Shown here: piece after piece, positions 52,333 through 61,582 of the stretch
How positions within the stretch are numbered: position 1 is the stretch's first letter
How the letters are laid out: the number at the start of each line of letters is the position of its first letter
DNA from: Promethearchaeia archaeon
Lineage (GTDB): Archaea > Asgardarchaeota > Lokiarchaeia > Sigyniarchaeales > SOKP01
DNA: 64,000 bases
Direction of reading: 5' to 3'
Assembly (NCBI GenBank): GCA_029856045.1
Contig: JAHQWG010000035.1
Location: forward strand, 62,001-126,000
Notes under the pieces: generated by a model
Databases searched by the model: none
What the model was told of the DNA's origin: nothing
Seen by the model: only the letters and a program-made list of their open reading frames with translations
Program-made: the position numbers and the translations under genes

Positions 52333-53391
52333 TTATTTTATGGGTTTTTGCCCATATGTTTCATCTAATCCTTTAATTTTTATTTTCCTGGCTTGCATTG
52401 ATAAAATTATTACAATTACAACCACAATACTTACGAATATCATTAAAAAATAACCTTCTAGAGGGATTTCGAAATAAAATGTTGTGTTAAAATAGCCAGT
52501 ATTATTAAAAGTGTCATTTGCTGGGTTATTTATATCATAGGCTTGAGTTTCATTAATTCCTTGTCCAATTTTTCTAGATTCATATATTAAATATGCAAAA
52601 TTGTATCTGGGATATGCTGAAGCCAGACCAAATTTAAATAAATAAGACCCACGAAGTGCTGTTCCGAATAAAATGTCAGCAAATTCTAAATTTTCGGGAA
52701 GAGAAGTTGTATTATCAAATATAAGATAAGGATCTGCCTCAGGATCAATAATAGTTAAATTTACCGTTTGAGTTGCTGGTAATGTATAGGCAATCGGAGA
52801 AACTCTTACGACAATTATTCGGTAAAATGTATCATTTTCTAAATTAGCCAAAAATTGTAATTCATTATAAACTCCCGAACTGAAACAATGGACGTCATAA
52901 GATATTGTATCATTAAAAACACTTTCTAATAATTTGTCATATATGCACATATCCCCTTCCTTTACTGCAATATGTAAATTAAGATTATATTCAGTCTCAA
53001 CTGTTATTTTCAGTTCATAAGTTCCATTTTTTGCTGTTCCAAATGGCACAGTAAATTTTTTCGTATTTTCAAAATAAAAAGACATTGTCGCATTATAGAT
53101 TTCAAACTCAATACCGTCGGGATCTATCATATTTAGAGATATATTGCACTCATTAGGCGTTACTAATTCACAATTGATTATATAATAATAGTATTCTCTA
53201 AATTCTAAATCAAATATTCTTGTTGTTTTTGGAAAATTAAATTTATATACTTTATCAATGTAAGTCTTTGGCCACTCATTTGATTCGTTAGCAATCACAT
53301 TATAAATATTAAGATTGATTGAATTCATTAAAATTAATGATGCTAGAGAAAAAATCAAATATATAGATTTAATTTTTCTTTTAATACCCAT
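52333..53391 (-). CDS. Secreted membrane-anchored beta-rich surface protein
   Basis: 352 residues. A signal peptide (basic MGIKRKIK then a hydrophobic stretch to ~residue 35) is followed by an Asn/Thr/Tyr-rich beta region with many N-glycosylation sequons (NIS, NGT, NDT, NTT) and repeating segments of the type GTYELKITVETEYNL and GSYLFKFGL. These resemble prepeptidase C-terminal or similar beta sandwiches. A C-terminal membrane helix (FLMIFVSIVVVIVIILS) precedes a Lys-rich tail. Start overlaps the end of the zinc-ribbon gene by 11 bases. Probably displayed on the cell surface; function unknown. Confidence 0.72.
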   Translation of the reverse strand: MGIKRKIKSIYLIFSLASLILMNSINLNIYNVIANESNEWPKTYIDKVYKFNFPKTTRIFDLEFREYYYYIINCELVTPNECNISLNMIDPDGIEFEIYNATMSFYFENTKKFTVPFGTAKNGTYELKITVETEYNLNLHIAVKEGDMCIYDKLLESVFNDTISYDVHCFSSGVYNELQFLANLENDTFYRIIVVRVSPIAYTLPATQTVNLTIIDPEADPYLIFDNTTSLPENLEFADILFGTALRGSYLFKFGLASAYPRYNFAYLIYESRKIGQGINETQAYDINNPANDTFNNTGYFNTTFYFEIPLEGYFLMIFVSIVVVIVIILSMQARKIKIKGLDETYGQKPIK

Positions 53392-53707
53392 TCACCTTTA
53401 ATTCTTTAAACTCTTTAATTAGATTATTTACTTCCGAACATTGGGTATAATCAATACAAGTAAAACATGGTCTATCAGTCCAAAAATAATTGGTTTTATT
53501 TTTCTTAAATATAAGCAAGATTGGCACTTTTGTATTTGGACATAATAAAGTAGTATTTTCAATCTTTCCTGCTTTGGGCACAGCATACGAAAAATTACAT
53601 GTCTCAGATTCACATTTTATAAATCTCTTATAAGATTTTGTCTTATAAAGAATTAATTCATCAAATCCGCATTTAGGGCATTCTCCAATAGAAATAATCT
53701 TTCTCAT
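53381..53707 (-). CDS. Stand-alone topoisomerase I-type zinc-ribbon protein
   Basis: 108 residues. CPKCGFDELILYK, then RFIKCESETCNFSYAVPKAG and CPNTKVPILLIFK, then CFTCIDYTQC give paired Cys sites in the order seen in the C-terminal zinc ribbons of archaeal and bacterial topoisomerase I. Here they form a separate small protein without a nuclease or topoisomerase domain. The G-plus-P turn (AVPKAGKI) is characteristic. A reverse TATA element (53733-53740) lies about 26 bases upstream of the ATG. It overlaps the surface-protein gene downstream. A DNA-binding role is likely; the partner is unknown. Confidence 0.72.
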   Translation of the reverse strand: MRKIISIGECPKCGFDELILYKTKSYKRFIKCESETCNFSYAVPKAGKIENTTLLCPNTKVPILLIFKKNKTNYFWTDRPCFTCIDYTQCSEVNNLIKEFKELKVNGY

Positions 53708-53766
53708 AACAATGAAATGCTAAATTTAAAATATTTAAATAAAAAAAAATTGAGTGCATACAAATA

Positions 53767-54204
53767 TTAGTGATAATCATTTATTGTTGAAGAATTAGGC
53801 AAGGAGGTTGTAGCAAATTCAATTTTTTCCTGTAGAATATGTTCGAACAAACGTTTTAAAAACTCTGACTGTGGATATTTCAATAATCTATTATATTTTC
53901 CAATATTTATCCAAAAAGCTTGATCTGTTTCATGTTTTTTTATCGAAATTTTTGTAGTTTCATTATTAAATATGTGAATCGTACTCCACTCTGTTTTTTT
54001 CTGAGAGAGAACAAATAACATCTCGATAATTTCACATATATTAAATTTCACAATTTTACCTTCATTGAGTGATGGTTTTTCCCAAATTCCATTCTCCTTT
54101 TTTCTTATACAATGAAAATATAGAAATGGCTCATTTTTTTTATTACTTTTAACAATAATTCCTACTTTCTGACCAAAAAAACTCTGATTGTGCTTATCTG
54201 TCAT
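53767..54204 (-). CDS. Possible ssDNA/RNA-binding beta-fold protein
   Basis: 145 residues. An antiparallel beta pattern runs through the first two thirds: VGIIVKSNKKNEPFLYFHC, GIWEKPSLNEGKIVKFN, IHIFNNETTKISIKKHE and FWINIGKYNRLL, then a C-terminal helix (EFLKRLFEHILQEKIEFA). The alternation of strands, then a helix, and the basic/aromatic positions recall PUR-alpha/Whirly/PC4-type nucleic-acid-binding folds. The downstream reverse neighbours (topoisomerase-like ribbon) and upstream RecA paralogue fit a DNA-repair cluster. Family not firmly recognised. Confidence 0.5.
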   Translation of the reverse strand: MTDKHNQSFFGQKVGIIVKSNKKNEPFLYFHCIRKKENGIWEKPSLNEGKIVKFNICEIIEMLFVLSQKKTEWSTIHIFNNETTKISIKKHETDQAFWINIGKYNRLLKYPQSEFLKRLFEHILQEKIEFATTSLPNSSTINDYH

Positions 54205-54225
54205 TACTTCACATCCAATTTTATT

Positions 54226-54993
54226 TTAAATTATAAATTCAAATCCATTATTTGACAACTTGTATTTAGAAATAAATTCAATTTTATGATATTTTAAGTT
54301 AAGAGCTTTTTCTCGTTTCTCATTTACTTCCAATTTTATCATTATTGAGTCAATCCTATCAAATAATTTATGTAAAAATTTAACGTTTTTATTCAAATTT
54401 GGTTTATATGAAACTTCATGAATGAAAATTAGATTTACTCTATTAAGTGAAGCAAACATTTGTAGCGGATATATTTGCTCAGTAAAGAATGTATTTATTA
54501 TCTTGATTTTGTTGTCAATCTCATTAAATTCCATAAGTTTAAGGCGAAAATTGCTTGAAATTGAATCAAATATTATTAATTTTGTATTTATGGGAATAAA
54601 ATTTTCTATTGAGCTTAGCTCATTTATTAAATTCTGTTGTTTAAAATATGATGAAATATTGGTTAAAAAAATATTATTCTTAATATATTCTAACTGTTCT
54701 GGAGCATCCTTAAAGTTATGTTCTAATCTTTTATATGAAAATGGCGAACCAGCATTTATCCATAAAGCAGAATATAAATTTTCCTTATCTGAAATCAGAT
54801 GTCCGACTAAAAATTGTACAAACGTTGATTTACCTGAACCTGATTCACCAGATATTTGAATTATTCTAGAATTATTTCTTAAGAGATTATAGATAAGATT
54901 AAAAAATTCATCACACAACTCATTTTTATTTGAAATAAAATCATAGAAATTTGTTTTATTATTTTTTATCAGTTTTTTTGCCTCAATTATCAA
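54226..54993 (-). CDS. RecA/RadB-type recombinase paralogue
   Basis: 255-residue RecA-fold ATPase without the HhH domain of RadA, in size like RadB or archaeal RadC. Walker A is GESGSGKST (49-57), Walker B is KLIIFDSISSNFRL (near 138-151), and the end of the core shows NLIFIHEVSY, where RecA has the Gln-bearing switch, reading His-Glu. Such paralogues load or regulate RadA, as RadB does. Its start overlaps the end of the following reverse gene (54983-55330) by 11 bases. Radially it sits in a reverse cluster with a possible ssDNA-binding protein and a zinc ribbon, opposite radA. Confidence 0.82.
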   Translation of the reverse strand: MIIEAKKLIKNNKTNFYDFISNKNELCDEFFNLIYNLLRNNSRIIQISGESGSGKSTFVQFLVGHLISDKENLYSALWINAGSPFSYKRLEHNFKDAPEQLEYIKNNIFLTNISSYFKQQNLINELSSIENFIPINTKLIIFDSISSNFRLKLMEFNEIDNKIKIINTFFTEQIYPLQMFASLNRVNLIFIHEVSYKPNLNKNVKFLHKLFDRIDSIMIKLEVNEKREKALNLKYHKIEFISKYKLSNNGFEFII

Positions 54994-55330
54994 ATAATTT
55001 TAAAATTTGATTTTTTTCTTCTTTCAAATCTTCATCTCTTTCTTTTAAAGAATTCATCACATCTTGTTTTAAAATAAGTTTTACAGGTTGTGATTGATTC
55101 TGATTCAATAGAGACATTAAAAGTACCAATTTCACTAAATCATTGTTTGTCGATTCCCCAATTTCTCCTTTCCCAAAAATTCCCCCACCAGAATTCTTAT
55201 ATTTTCGATATTTTGGATATAAATAAATTATTAAAATAATTCCAATAATTATTGAGGCTGTTAAGGGATCTTTCTGGAAAAAGATAAAACCCATCAATAT
55301 CATTACCCCATATATTATTAATTTAAACAT
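54983..55330 (-). CDS. Membrane-anchored small protein upstream of the RecA paralogue
   Basis: 115 residues. A membrane helix pair lies near residues 3-18 and 27-42 (IIYGVMILMGFIFF; ASIIIGIILIIYLYP). A basic-Gly linker (KYRKYKNSGGGIFGKG) and an acidic/Lys helix (LKERDEDLKEEKNQILKLF) follow. No family recognised. Its last bases overlap the RecA-like gene's start, so the two are coupled, which is unusual for a recombinase and suggests membrane localisation or a regulatory partner. Confidence 0.6.
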   Translation of the reverse strand: MFKLIIYGVMILMGFIFFQKDPLTASIIIGIILIIYLYPKYRKYKNSGGGIFGKGEIGESTNNDLVKLVLLMSLLNQNQSQPVKLILKQDVMNSLKERDEDLKEEKNQILKLFDN

Positions 55331-55359
55331 TTTTTCTTACCTCATTTTTCTTCTCTATT

Positions 55360-56112
55360 CTACCATTGAGTGCGTGGTGAGAATTCATTTCCTCTTTTTT
55401 TTTTGCGATATTTAACTTCTATTTTATGTTTAGTATATTTGATTTTTCTCCGGGAGATTATTATGTTGTGATGGATTAAAATTAATCCGAGTCCGAGATA
55501 TCTCATCATGTAATAAAAGAGCATTGATAGAAAAAACAATGTTATTAATGAATCAAATATAATTAGTTCAAAAAAATTCATTAAATAATAGGAGATTGAC
55601 GAAGCAATAAAAATGACAATAATTTGAATTACTGTATATCTCTTGTTAGTGCTTTGAAATGATTTAGCAATCATTCGAATATCGGTATTGCTGGGACTCA
55701 TCTGTGTAAGAATTGAAATTGCGATATAAATTAAGATTAGGGCAATCATATAATTAACTACTGGACTGAATATATAGAAAAGGATAAAGCCAATAATATA
55801 GGTTCCAATAAATAAAGGTGCAAACGAGACCAAAAGACTCTGAAAAAAATTCGAATTTGCAGTGGCAATTTTTCCAGACAGACCACCTTTTTTATTTCTT
55901 ATTGGTATAATATTTGTTTCAGTTACTTTAGTATGAGTTAAAATACACATAATATAATGACTTACCTCATGAACGATAATCCCAATAAAGAAGCATGTAT
56001 GAAATAAACGATAAAATGTTATACTTTTACTACCTAAATGGGTTGTAACGAATGATAACAATGTGGAGATTACAAGAACTCCAATAAATATTATTAAACA
56101 GGTTACAATCAT
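55360..56112 (-). CDS. Membrane zinc metallopeptidase-like protein (M50-type HEVSH)
   Basis: 250 residues, about six membrane helices. The zinc-binding motif is HEVSH (near residues 47-51), in the M50 (S2P) form HExxH. A candidate third ligand is the Asp in MSPSNTDIRMIAKSF (the family has NxxPxxxxDG). S2P proteases cleave substrates within the membrane. The fold layout (HExxH in an early helix, Asp in a later helix) agrees, but the usual PDZ or CBS domains are absent. Divergent from aIF2-alpha; a reverse TATA element (56138-56145) is about 26 bases upstream. The substrate is unknown. Confidence 0.78.
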   Translation of the reverse strand: MIVTCLIIFIGVLVISTLLSFVTTHLGSKSITFYRLFHTCFFIGIIVHEVSHYIMCILTHTKVTETNIIPIRNKKGGLSGKIATANSNFFQSLLVSFAPLFIGTYIIGFILFYIFSPVVNYMIALILIYIAISILTQMSPSNTDIRMIAKSFQSTNKRYTVIQIIVIFIASSISYYLMNFFELIIFDSLITLFFLSMLFYYMMRYLGLGLILIHHNIIISRRKIKYTKHKIEVKYRKKKRGNEFSPRTQW

Positions 56113-56209
56113 GAATTGAGATTTTTATAAAATGATTATTTAAAAATAAAAAATGTAAAAATGAATTTTATTTAGAAGAATTTTAAAAATTTGTTTCTTA
56201 CATTAAATT

Positions 56210-57028
56210 ATGGTCAAATCAAAAACAAAATTTCCAAAAGAAGGAAGTTTTGTTATTGCTAAGGTTGTGGATATTCAAAGGGGCTATATTTATGTAGATC
56301 TATTAGATTTTGAAGGTCGGGAAGATGAAAATTTAGCAAGAGGGATGATTCACATATCTGAGATATCTTCTAGGTGGATAAGAAATGTAAGAAATTATGT
56401 TCGTATGAATGAAATTTTAGTATTGAAAGTTTTGAATGTAGATAATTTAAAAGGTCATGTAGATCTATCATTACGACGTGTTACGTCTCAACAAAAGCAA
56501 TTAAGAATGAAAGAATGGAAATATGCTGTTAAATATGAAAATTTATTAACATTTTTAGCTGATGAAACTGGGAAATCAATAGATGAATTGTATGAAATAA
56601 TTGGATTTCCTATATTAGATAGTTATGAATCATATCAAAAAACACTTGAGGATATTAAAGAAAATGGTATTCAAGCAATTAAAAATTTAGATATTGATCC
56701 TGAAATTTCTAAAAAATTCGTAAAAATTATAGAAGAGAATGTTATTATAGGTACAGTATTAATTAGCGGCAAATTGTTATTGACTTCTACTGCTCCAAAT
56801 GGAATTAAACTTATAAAGAATATATTAAATACTGGAATAAAAGTGATAAAAAGCCCAAAAGAAACACAGAAAGTTGATATTCGTTATGTTGCTGCCCCTA
56901 ATTATCGTTTAGAAGTGATTGAAAAAAATTATCAAGAAGCAGAATCAGTACTAGCTAGTGTTCTAAAAACAATTGAAGATGAAATGATTAATGTTGGTGG
57001 GACCTTTGAATTCATTCGAGATAAATAA
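56210..57028 (+). CDS. Translation initiation factor aIF2 alpha subunit
   Basis: 272-residue alpha subunit of the archaeal IF2 complex (alpha, beta, gamma) that places initiator tRNA on the small ribosomal subunit. The N-terminal S1 domain reads EGSFVIAKVVDIQRGYIYVD, then the helical middle (EWKYAVKYENLLTFLADET) and the C-terminal alpha/beta part with APNGIKLIKNIL and PNYRLEVIEKN. Full length for the family. ATG start without a clear ribosome site. Followed after 30 bases by nop10, the conserved archaeal pairing. Confidence 0.95.
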   Translation: MVKSKTKFPKEGSFVIAKVVDIQRGYIYVDLLDFEGREDENLARGMIHISEISSRWIRNVRNYVRMNEILVLKVLNVDNLKGHVDLSLRRVTSQQKQLRMKEWKYAVKYENLLTFLADETGKSIDELYEIIGFPILDSYESYQKTLEDIKENGIQAIKNLDIDPEISKKFVKIIEENVIIGTVLISGKLLLTSTAPNGIKLIKNILNTGIKVIKSPKETQKVDIRYVAAPNYRLEVIEKNYQEAESVLASVLKTIEDEMINVGGTFEFIRDK

Positions 57029-57058
57029 ATTATGAATTTAATTGGTTTTTAAAGAACT

Positions 57059-57265
57059 ATGACGAAATTACTTTTTAAATGCGTGGATTGTGGAGAATAT
57101 TCTTTACCAAATAAAGAAATGAAATGTAAAATTTGCGGAGGGAATTTAAAGAATTCCAAACCTTCTAAGTTCTCATTAATTGATAAATTTGGAAGATTTA
57201 GAAAAGATTATTTCAAGGAGGAATTTAATAAGCGTTTTGATAGAACCTCTAATAATAATAATTAA
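57059..57265 (+). CDS. nop10: H/ACA RNP protein Nop10
   Basis: 68-residue subunit of the H/ACA ribonucleoprotein that guides pseudouridylation of RNA together with Cbf5, Gar1 and L7Ae. The zinc ribbon is FKCVDCGEYSL then MKCKICGG (two CxxC pairs), followed by the characteristic KFSLIDKFGRFRKDYF tail. Slightly longer than most Nop10 (about 55-65) because of a Lys/Asn-rich end. ATG start. Located after aIF2-alpha as in many archaea. Confidence 0.9.
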   Translation: MTKLLFKCVDCGEYSLPNKEMKCKICGGNLKNSKPSKFSLIDKFGRFRKDYFKEEFNKRFDRTSNNNN

Positions 57266-57282
57266 AATTTTTCAACAATAAT

Positions 57283-57954
57283 TTATTTTGGCATTATTTT
57301 TTCCGCTATCTTTTCTTCAATAAGAATTTTCGCATTTTCAAAAGGTACCATACAGACATCTTCCTTTAAAAAAGGGCCGTAATTTACAAGATCAATTCCC
57401 ACTAATGCAGGACAATCCATTATAAATCTTACATTTAGATATTCAATTCCATTTAAAGATGCATATATTGTTGAGTTCACAGCCAGTTCATCTTTTTTTG
57501 AAAGTATATTTGGAATTTCTGAAACATTCTTTTCAACTGGAGTTAATTCTTTCTTCTTTAAAGAACTTTCGATATCAGATAATGTTAGAGATTCCAAATT
57601 TTTAAATCCTTTAAAAGAAGCAATGAGATTATCATAGAACATTTGTTCATGTTCTAATAATTTGTTTCTATCAATTTCTAATAAAATAAGTGATTTTTCA
57701 ATTATTTTGCGTTTTCTAACTTTTAATAAATCATCTAATAGAAATTTAGTATTTTTTATTAAAGAATTAATTAAAGATTCTTTTATAACTTGCATATCTG
57801 AATTATTTAGTTTTCCATCTGAAGCCGAATCGAGTGCATATAATTTTAAATATTCCTTAAAAGATTCATTAGTAAGAGAAGTTATCTCTTCATTATTTAT
57901 TTCATTAGTCCATTGTTGATATAATTCATTATATATTTTCTGAGTATTCATCAT
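57283..57954 (-). CDS. GINS complex subunit, Gins51 (Gins15) type
   Basis: 223 residues. A helical N-terminal A domain (LTNESFKEYLKLYALDSAS; KFLLDDLLKVRKRKIIEKSL) is followed by a C-terminal B domain with VRFIMDCPALVGIDL and YGPFLKEDVCMVPFENAKIL. The A-then-B order is the Gins51 type. GINS activates the MCM helicase within the CMG complex. It sits immediately beside PriS-PriL and PCNA. A reverse TATA element (58004-58011) lies about 50 bases upstream. ATG start (one of two consecutive ATGs). Confidence 0.92.
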   Translation of the reverse strand: MMNTQKIYNELYQQWTNEINNEEITSLTNESFKEYLKLYALDSASDGKLNNSDMQVIKESLINSLIKNTKFLLDDLLKVRKRKIIEKSLILLEIDRNKLLEHEQMFYDNLIASFKGFKNLESLTLSDIESSLKKKELTPVEKNVSEIPNILSKKDELAVNSTIYASLNGIEYLNVRFIMDCPALVGIDLVNYGPFLKEDVCMVPFENAKILIEEKIAEKIMPK

Positions 57955-58043
57955 TTCTTGAGTATATCTTTTAGTACCGATTCAATTATTTTATATGTCT
58001 TATTATTTAAATAAATTTAAAATCACTATTATTTAATTAAATT

Positions 58044-59303
58044 TTATTTAAGAGTTGCCACATTTTTACATAAAAGAAAGATTCCAATATCATGTGGAAG
58101 ATCTAAGACTTCTCCCATTTTAAAAGGACCCCAAATGTTTTCTCTTACACGGATCTTAGGTACTTCTGGAACTGTAATTTCCAGTTTAAGGAAATTTTTT
58201 TTTGAAAAAATTACTGGATCAGAAAATGGATCAAAACTTTCTAAATTCTTATACTCGATTCCAACCACTTTAAAGCCACTACTGCCATGTAAAGAACCAG
58301 GATATCTTATTAATCTATGGATATCAATGGTTACCGGGATATCAACATCTGTTCCAATATTTTTAACTAAATTAAAAAAAAGGTTTTCCCATGATTTTAT
58401 GCCAAATCCAAGTAAATTCCAAGGATTCTTCCTTTGAGAGACAATATTATCTATTATGTGTTTTCTTTCTTTAATTATAGTACCTATTTGTTCCTTGTTA
58501 AGTGAAAAATTACTTAAACTATTTTTTAATGCTTCTTCATTTTCTATTGAAAGTATCTCCTTTAATTTCAACATTATTTTTCTAGGCCAGCCAGCAGCAT
58601 ATTGATTAAAGAAACCAAGACCAATGTTTGGCTTTTCTAATCCTAAAACAGTAAATGAAATATTGTTCCCGGTAATATAATCAACTATTTCTCTTCGTTC
58701 ATGACTTGATAATTTCCTTAATTTCTCATCTTCTATATGAAGATGATAACCTCTATGTCCAGAAAAAAAGATAAAACAATTGTCTTTATTAATTCCAAAA
58801 TCTGGTTCTAAAAATTCATTAATCAATTTAAATATCTCTTTTTTTGCCTTTTCGAGACATTCTTCACAAATCCAAGTTATTTTTTTAAATTTTGTTGATT
58901 TACAATCAGGATTAGGACATAATTTGGGTGATAATCCAGTTCCATATTGATTACATGATTCACATTCCCAAAAATCATGTTTTTCTTTACATGTAGTATC
59001 TAAATGATCAGCATCAATATCAAAGATTAAATCACAACCAAGATAATTTTTATTATCCATTTTAGATGCATCAGGAAGCTCATAAAGTGATGCACTTGAA
59101 TACATATGTTTTGGAACATTATGAATCAAATAATCAGTTAAAATATCTAAGGATTTAAAGCCTATATGTCGAATCATAATATTATTTTCCCATGTTAAAA
59201 ACGCAAATTCTCTTTCCAGCAGATTACTAACTGATGGAAGAGAATTCTGTTGATTTTTATAATAGGCTTGAAATAATCTTTTTATAAATCTTATACTTTC
59301 CAT
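58044..59303 (-). CDS. priS: DNA primase catalytic subunit PriS
   Basis: Catalytic small subunit of the archaeal primase that starts DNA chains. 419 residues. The active-site Asp pair is in LIFDIDADHLD (95-97). A zinc module follows with several Cys pairs (WECESCNQYG, CPNPDC, WICEECLEKAKK), and the triphosphate-binding segment FFSGHRGYHLHIED lies near residue 185-198. The C-terminal part includes PVTIDIHRLIRYPGSLHG, matching the family. It is adjacent to PriL with only 13 bases between, so they are cotranscribed and form the heterodimer. Confidence 0.95.
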   Translation of the reverse strand: MESIRFIKRLFQAYYKNQQNSLPSVSNLLEREFAFLTWENNIMIRHIGFKSLDILTDYLIHNVPKHMYSSASLYELPDASKMDNKNYLGCDLIFDIDADHLDTTCKEKHDFWECESCNQYGTGLSPKLCPNPDCKSTKFKKITWICEECLEKAKKEIFKLINEFLEPDFGINKDNCFIFFSGHRGYHLHIEDEKLRKLSSHERREIVDYITGNNISFTVLGLEKPNIGLGFFNQYAAGWPRKIMLKLKEILSIENEEALKNSLSNFSLNKEQIGTIIKERKHIIDNIVSQRKNPWNLLGFGIKSWENLFFNLVKNIGTDVDIPVTIDIHRLIRYPGSLHGSSGFKVVGIEYKNLESFDPFSDPVIFSKKNFLKLEITVPEVPKIRVRENIWGPFKMGEVLDLPHDIGIFLLCKNVATLK

Positions 59304-59316
59304 TATTTAGATTCCT

Positions 59317-60567
59317 TTATTTTTTTTCGATTTTTGTTATGTTTTGTCCATTAATTTCTTTTTTTTTTATTTCCCAGAGAGATCTTGATTCTTTAACGCT
59401 TGTAAAGAAAAGTGGATGCGAGATTTTTATTATTTTATCTTGATTTTTTGAATAAAATCCTTCCCGACAAATCTTATCCCCAAAAATTTTATGATCCTTT
59501 TGACAAATCCCTAACGTTTCTAATTTTGCACAACTATGAGGTGAATACCCCTTTTTAATAGCAAATTCAATTTGATATCGTGCAATTTTGTCATCAAAAT
59601 CCGGTAGTGTTTTAAAAATATTTATTATCAGGTCTATAGGGTATTTTAAAGAATTTAGAAAAAATACTAAAAATAGACGTTCATTGTGAATTAAATTTTG
59701 ACTTTGTTGCACTTTTGATAAAAGTAATTTTATACAAGGAGGAAAAAAAATAGATAGATCTTTTCCCTCTTTATATTTCATAGTTTCGGTATAATCACTG
59801 CTTAAATCAATTTTTTTACTTTTAATTAGATCTTTTATTTTTTCAAATGTAATTTTAAAAGCGGTTATCTCGGTTAAGGTTTCTTCTAAATCAGTTCTTT
59901 CTTTCGGATCATCTTCAGATTTATTAGTCTTTTCAAACTTTAAAATTTCATTTCTAACATATTCTTGAAGAAGTCTAATCAATCGATTCTTTGAAATGAA
60001 TACATATCCGTGAGAAAGTGAATTATTTACAAGTTTTCTATAATCATCCCTGAGATTGATTCCCATTTTTATGAAATCAATAAAATGCACGCTTAGATTT
60101 GTTTTTTCAACAGCTGTAATTTTAATTGGATCTTCATAATATTGAACGTTAAGACCCAAATCACTACAAATCCAGTAAAGATATTCCATTTTTTCATCTC
60201 TAAGTAGTTCTAACTGGGTTTTTGCATTTTTTGAATACAGATTAGCAATTCTATTTGTTATATTTTGATTATTTAGAAGGAATAAAATGATTTTTAACAT
60301 CCAATAAATGTAAATATTCAATTCTCCGTCTTTAGGATCAAAATCTCGAATTATCTCTAAATTATTTATTGCATCTTCAAAAATTGATTCGATTTTCTTA
60401 TCAATATCAACTTTATTTTCGTCCCAATACTTTTTGTATAGCCACTCAACAAATTCATAGGGGTTTTTTTTTCCAATCTCTTTGAATTTGAATTTAGTAA
60501 AAGATAACCATGGGAATCTATATAATAATTCTGGTTTCGATGTTAAGATATTTTCATCAGAACTCAT
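59317..60567 (-). CDS. priL: DNA primase large subunit PriL
   Basis: Regulatory iron-sulfur subunit of primase. 416 residues. N-terminal helical domain (LYRFPWLSFTKFKFKEIG; EFVEWLYKKYWDEN), and the C-terminal part has four Cys positioned to bind a 4Fe-4S cluster: FFPPCIKLLLS, HSCAKLETLGIC and DKICREGF. All four are visible. It precedes PriS on the reverse strand by 13 bases. The middle is rich in Glu/Lys and weakly conserved. The primase large subunit helps in the switch from initiation to elongation. Confidence 0.94.
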   Translation of the reverse strand: MSSDENILTSKPELLYRFPWLSFTKFKFKEIGKKNPYEFVEWLYKKYWDENKVDIDKKIESIFEDAINNLEIIRDFDPKDGELNIYIYWMLKIILFLLNNQNITNRIANLYSKNAKTQLELLRDEKMEYLYWICSDLGLNVQYYEDPIKITAVEKTNLSVHFIDFIKMGINLRDDYRKLVNNSLSHGYVFISKNRLIRLLQEYVRNEILKFEKTNKSEDDPKERTDLEETLTEITAFKITFEKIKDLIKSKKIDLSSDYTETMKYKEGKDLSIFFPPCIKLLLSKVQQSQNLIHNERLFLVFFLNSLKYPIDLIINIFKTLPDFDDKIARYQIEFAIKKGYSPHSCAKLETLGICQKDHKIFGDKICREGFYSKNQDKIIKISHPLFFTSVKESRSLWEIKKKEINGQNITKIEKK

Positions 60568-60686
60568 AATTATAGTGCGCAGATTTTTTCTTATTATGGA
60601 TAATTAATTAAAAAATTATTAAAATTTGTAAGAATGAGAAATTAGTAATAAACAAAAAAAAAACGATATGAATCAACGATTAAATT

Positions 60687-61484
60687 TTAGTATTCTTCTA
60701 AATCTTCTTCTTCAAATTCAATTTCTTCTACCCTCGGTGCCAGAAAATAACTAATTGTGCCTCCTTCGAGAATATTAAAGATTAATTTTAATGGATGATC
60801 GTCCTTCAACGAAATCGTTAATTTCTCAGTAATATTTTCAATTTTAAGAATGCTCTTTAAAAATTGAAGTGAATAAGAACCTTTACTTATTGCCTTAATA
60901 TTTTTTTCCAATAAATCATCGAGAGCTAATTCATATTCCATTTCTCCAATTTGTCCAACAGAACTAAATAATAAGCCTTTATCTTCCTCTGCTTTTATAG
61001 TTAGAATTTCTGAATAAATTTCAGCATCTTTTATTGCTTCTACAAAAAATACAGGATCCATTGACCAATCTGCATTATATTCTAATTTTAAAAGATTTTC
61101 CATTGGAATATCTTCCATCTCTATATCTAACAATGCAAGACTAAAGGTTCTAACTTTTGTGCTTTTATGTTGTTTCATTTTAATTTTTAATTTTTGAGTA
61201 TCAGGTTCGAAAATTAACTCAACAGAATCACCTGCAGAGCTTCTTTTTAATATTTTATCGAGATCTTCGAGATTTAGACCAATTTTGGTATCTTTATCGC
61301 ATTCATACTCATCGAAATCTTGTTTAGCCATAGACAATTGGAGAAGACATATTCTAGATGGATCCATAGCTCTAATTGATAATTCCGTAGTAGTAATTAT
61401 GAATTCAGTTTCATCAATAATCGACGCTAAAGCCTCTATAATCCCTCTTAAAATTCTACTATTTTCTAATTTTATTTTAAACAT
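60687..61484 (-). CDS. pcn: DNA polymerase sliding clamp PCNA
   Basis: 265-residue trimeric sliding clamp. N-terminal SRILRGIIEALASIIDETEF and LSIRAMDPSRICLLQLSM match PCNA. The central linker around DIEMEDIPMENLL (interdomain loop) and the C-terminal APRVEEIEFEEEDLEEY follow; the extra acidic tail after APRVEE is a few residues longer than usual. It will bind FEN-1, polymerase and ligase. Located between PriL and an OB-fold gene in the conserved replication neighbourhood. ATG start. Confidence 0.96.
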   Translation of the reverse strand: MFKIKLENSRILRGIIEALASIIDETEFIITTTELSIRAMDPSRICLLQLSMAKQDFDEYECDKDTKIGLNLEDLDKILKRSSAGDSVELIFEPDTQKLKIKMKQHKSTKVRTFSLALLDIEMEDIPMENLLKLEYNADWSMDPVFFVEAIKDAEIYSEILTIKAEEDKGLLFSSVGQIGEMEYELALDDLLEKNIKAISKGSYSLQFLKSILKIENITEKLTISLKDDHPLKLIFNILEGGTISYFLAPRVEEIEFEEEDLEEY

Positions 61485-61582
61485 AAAATGGTATCAACTA
61501 CTAAAGTTTTAATAAAAATAATTATATTTTGATAAATAATCTAAATATATATTAAAAATTATATTATTAAGCCACTATTATT

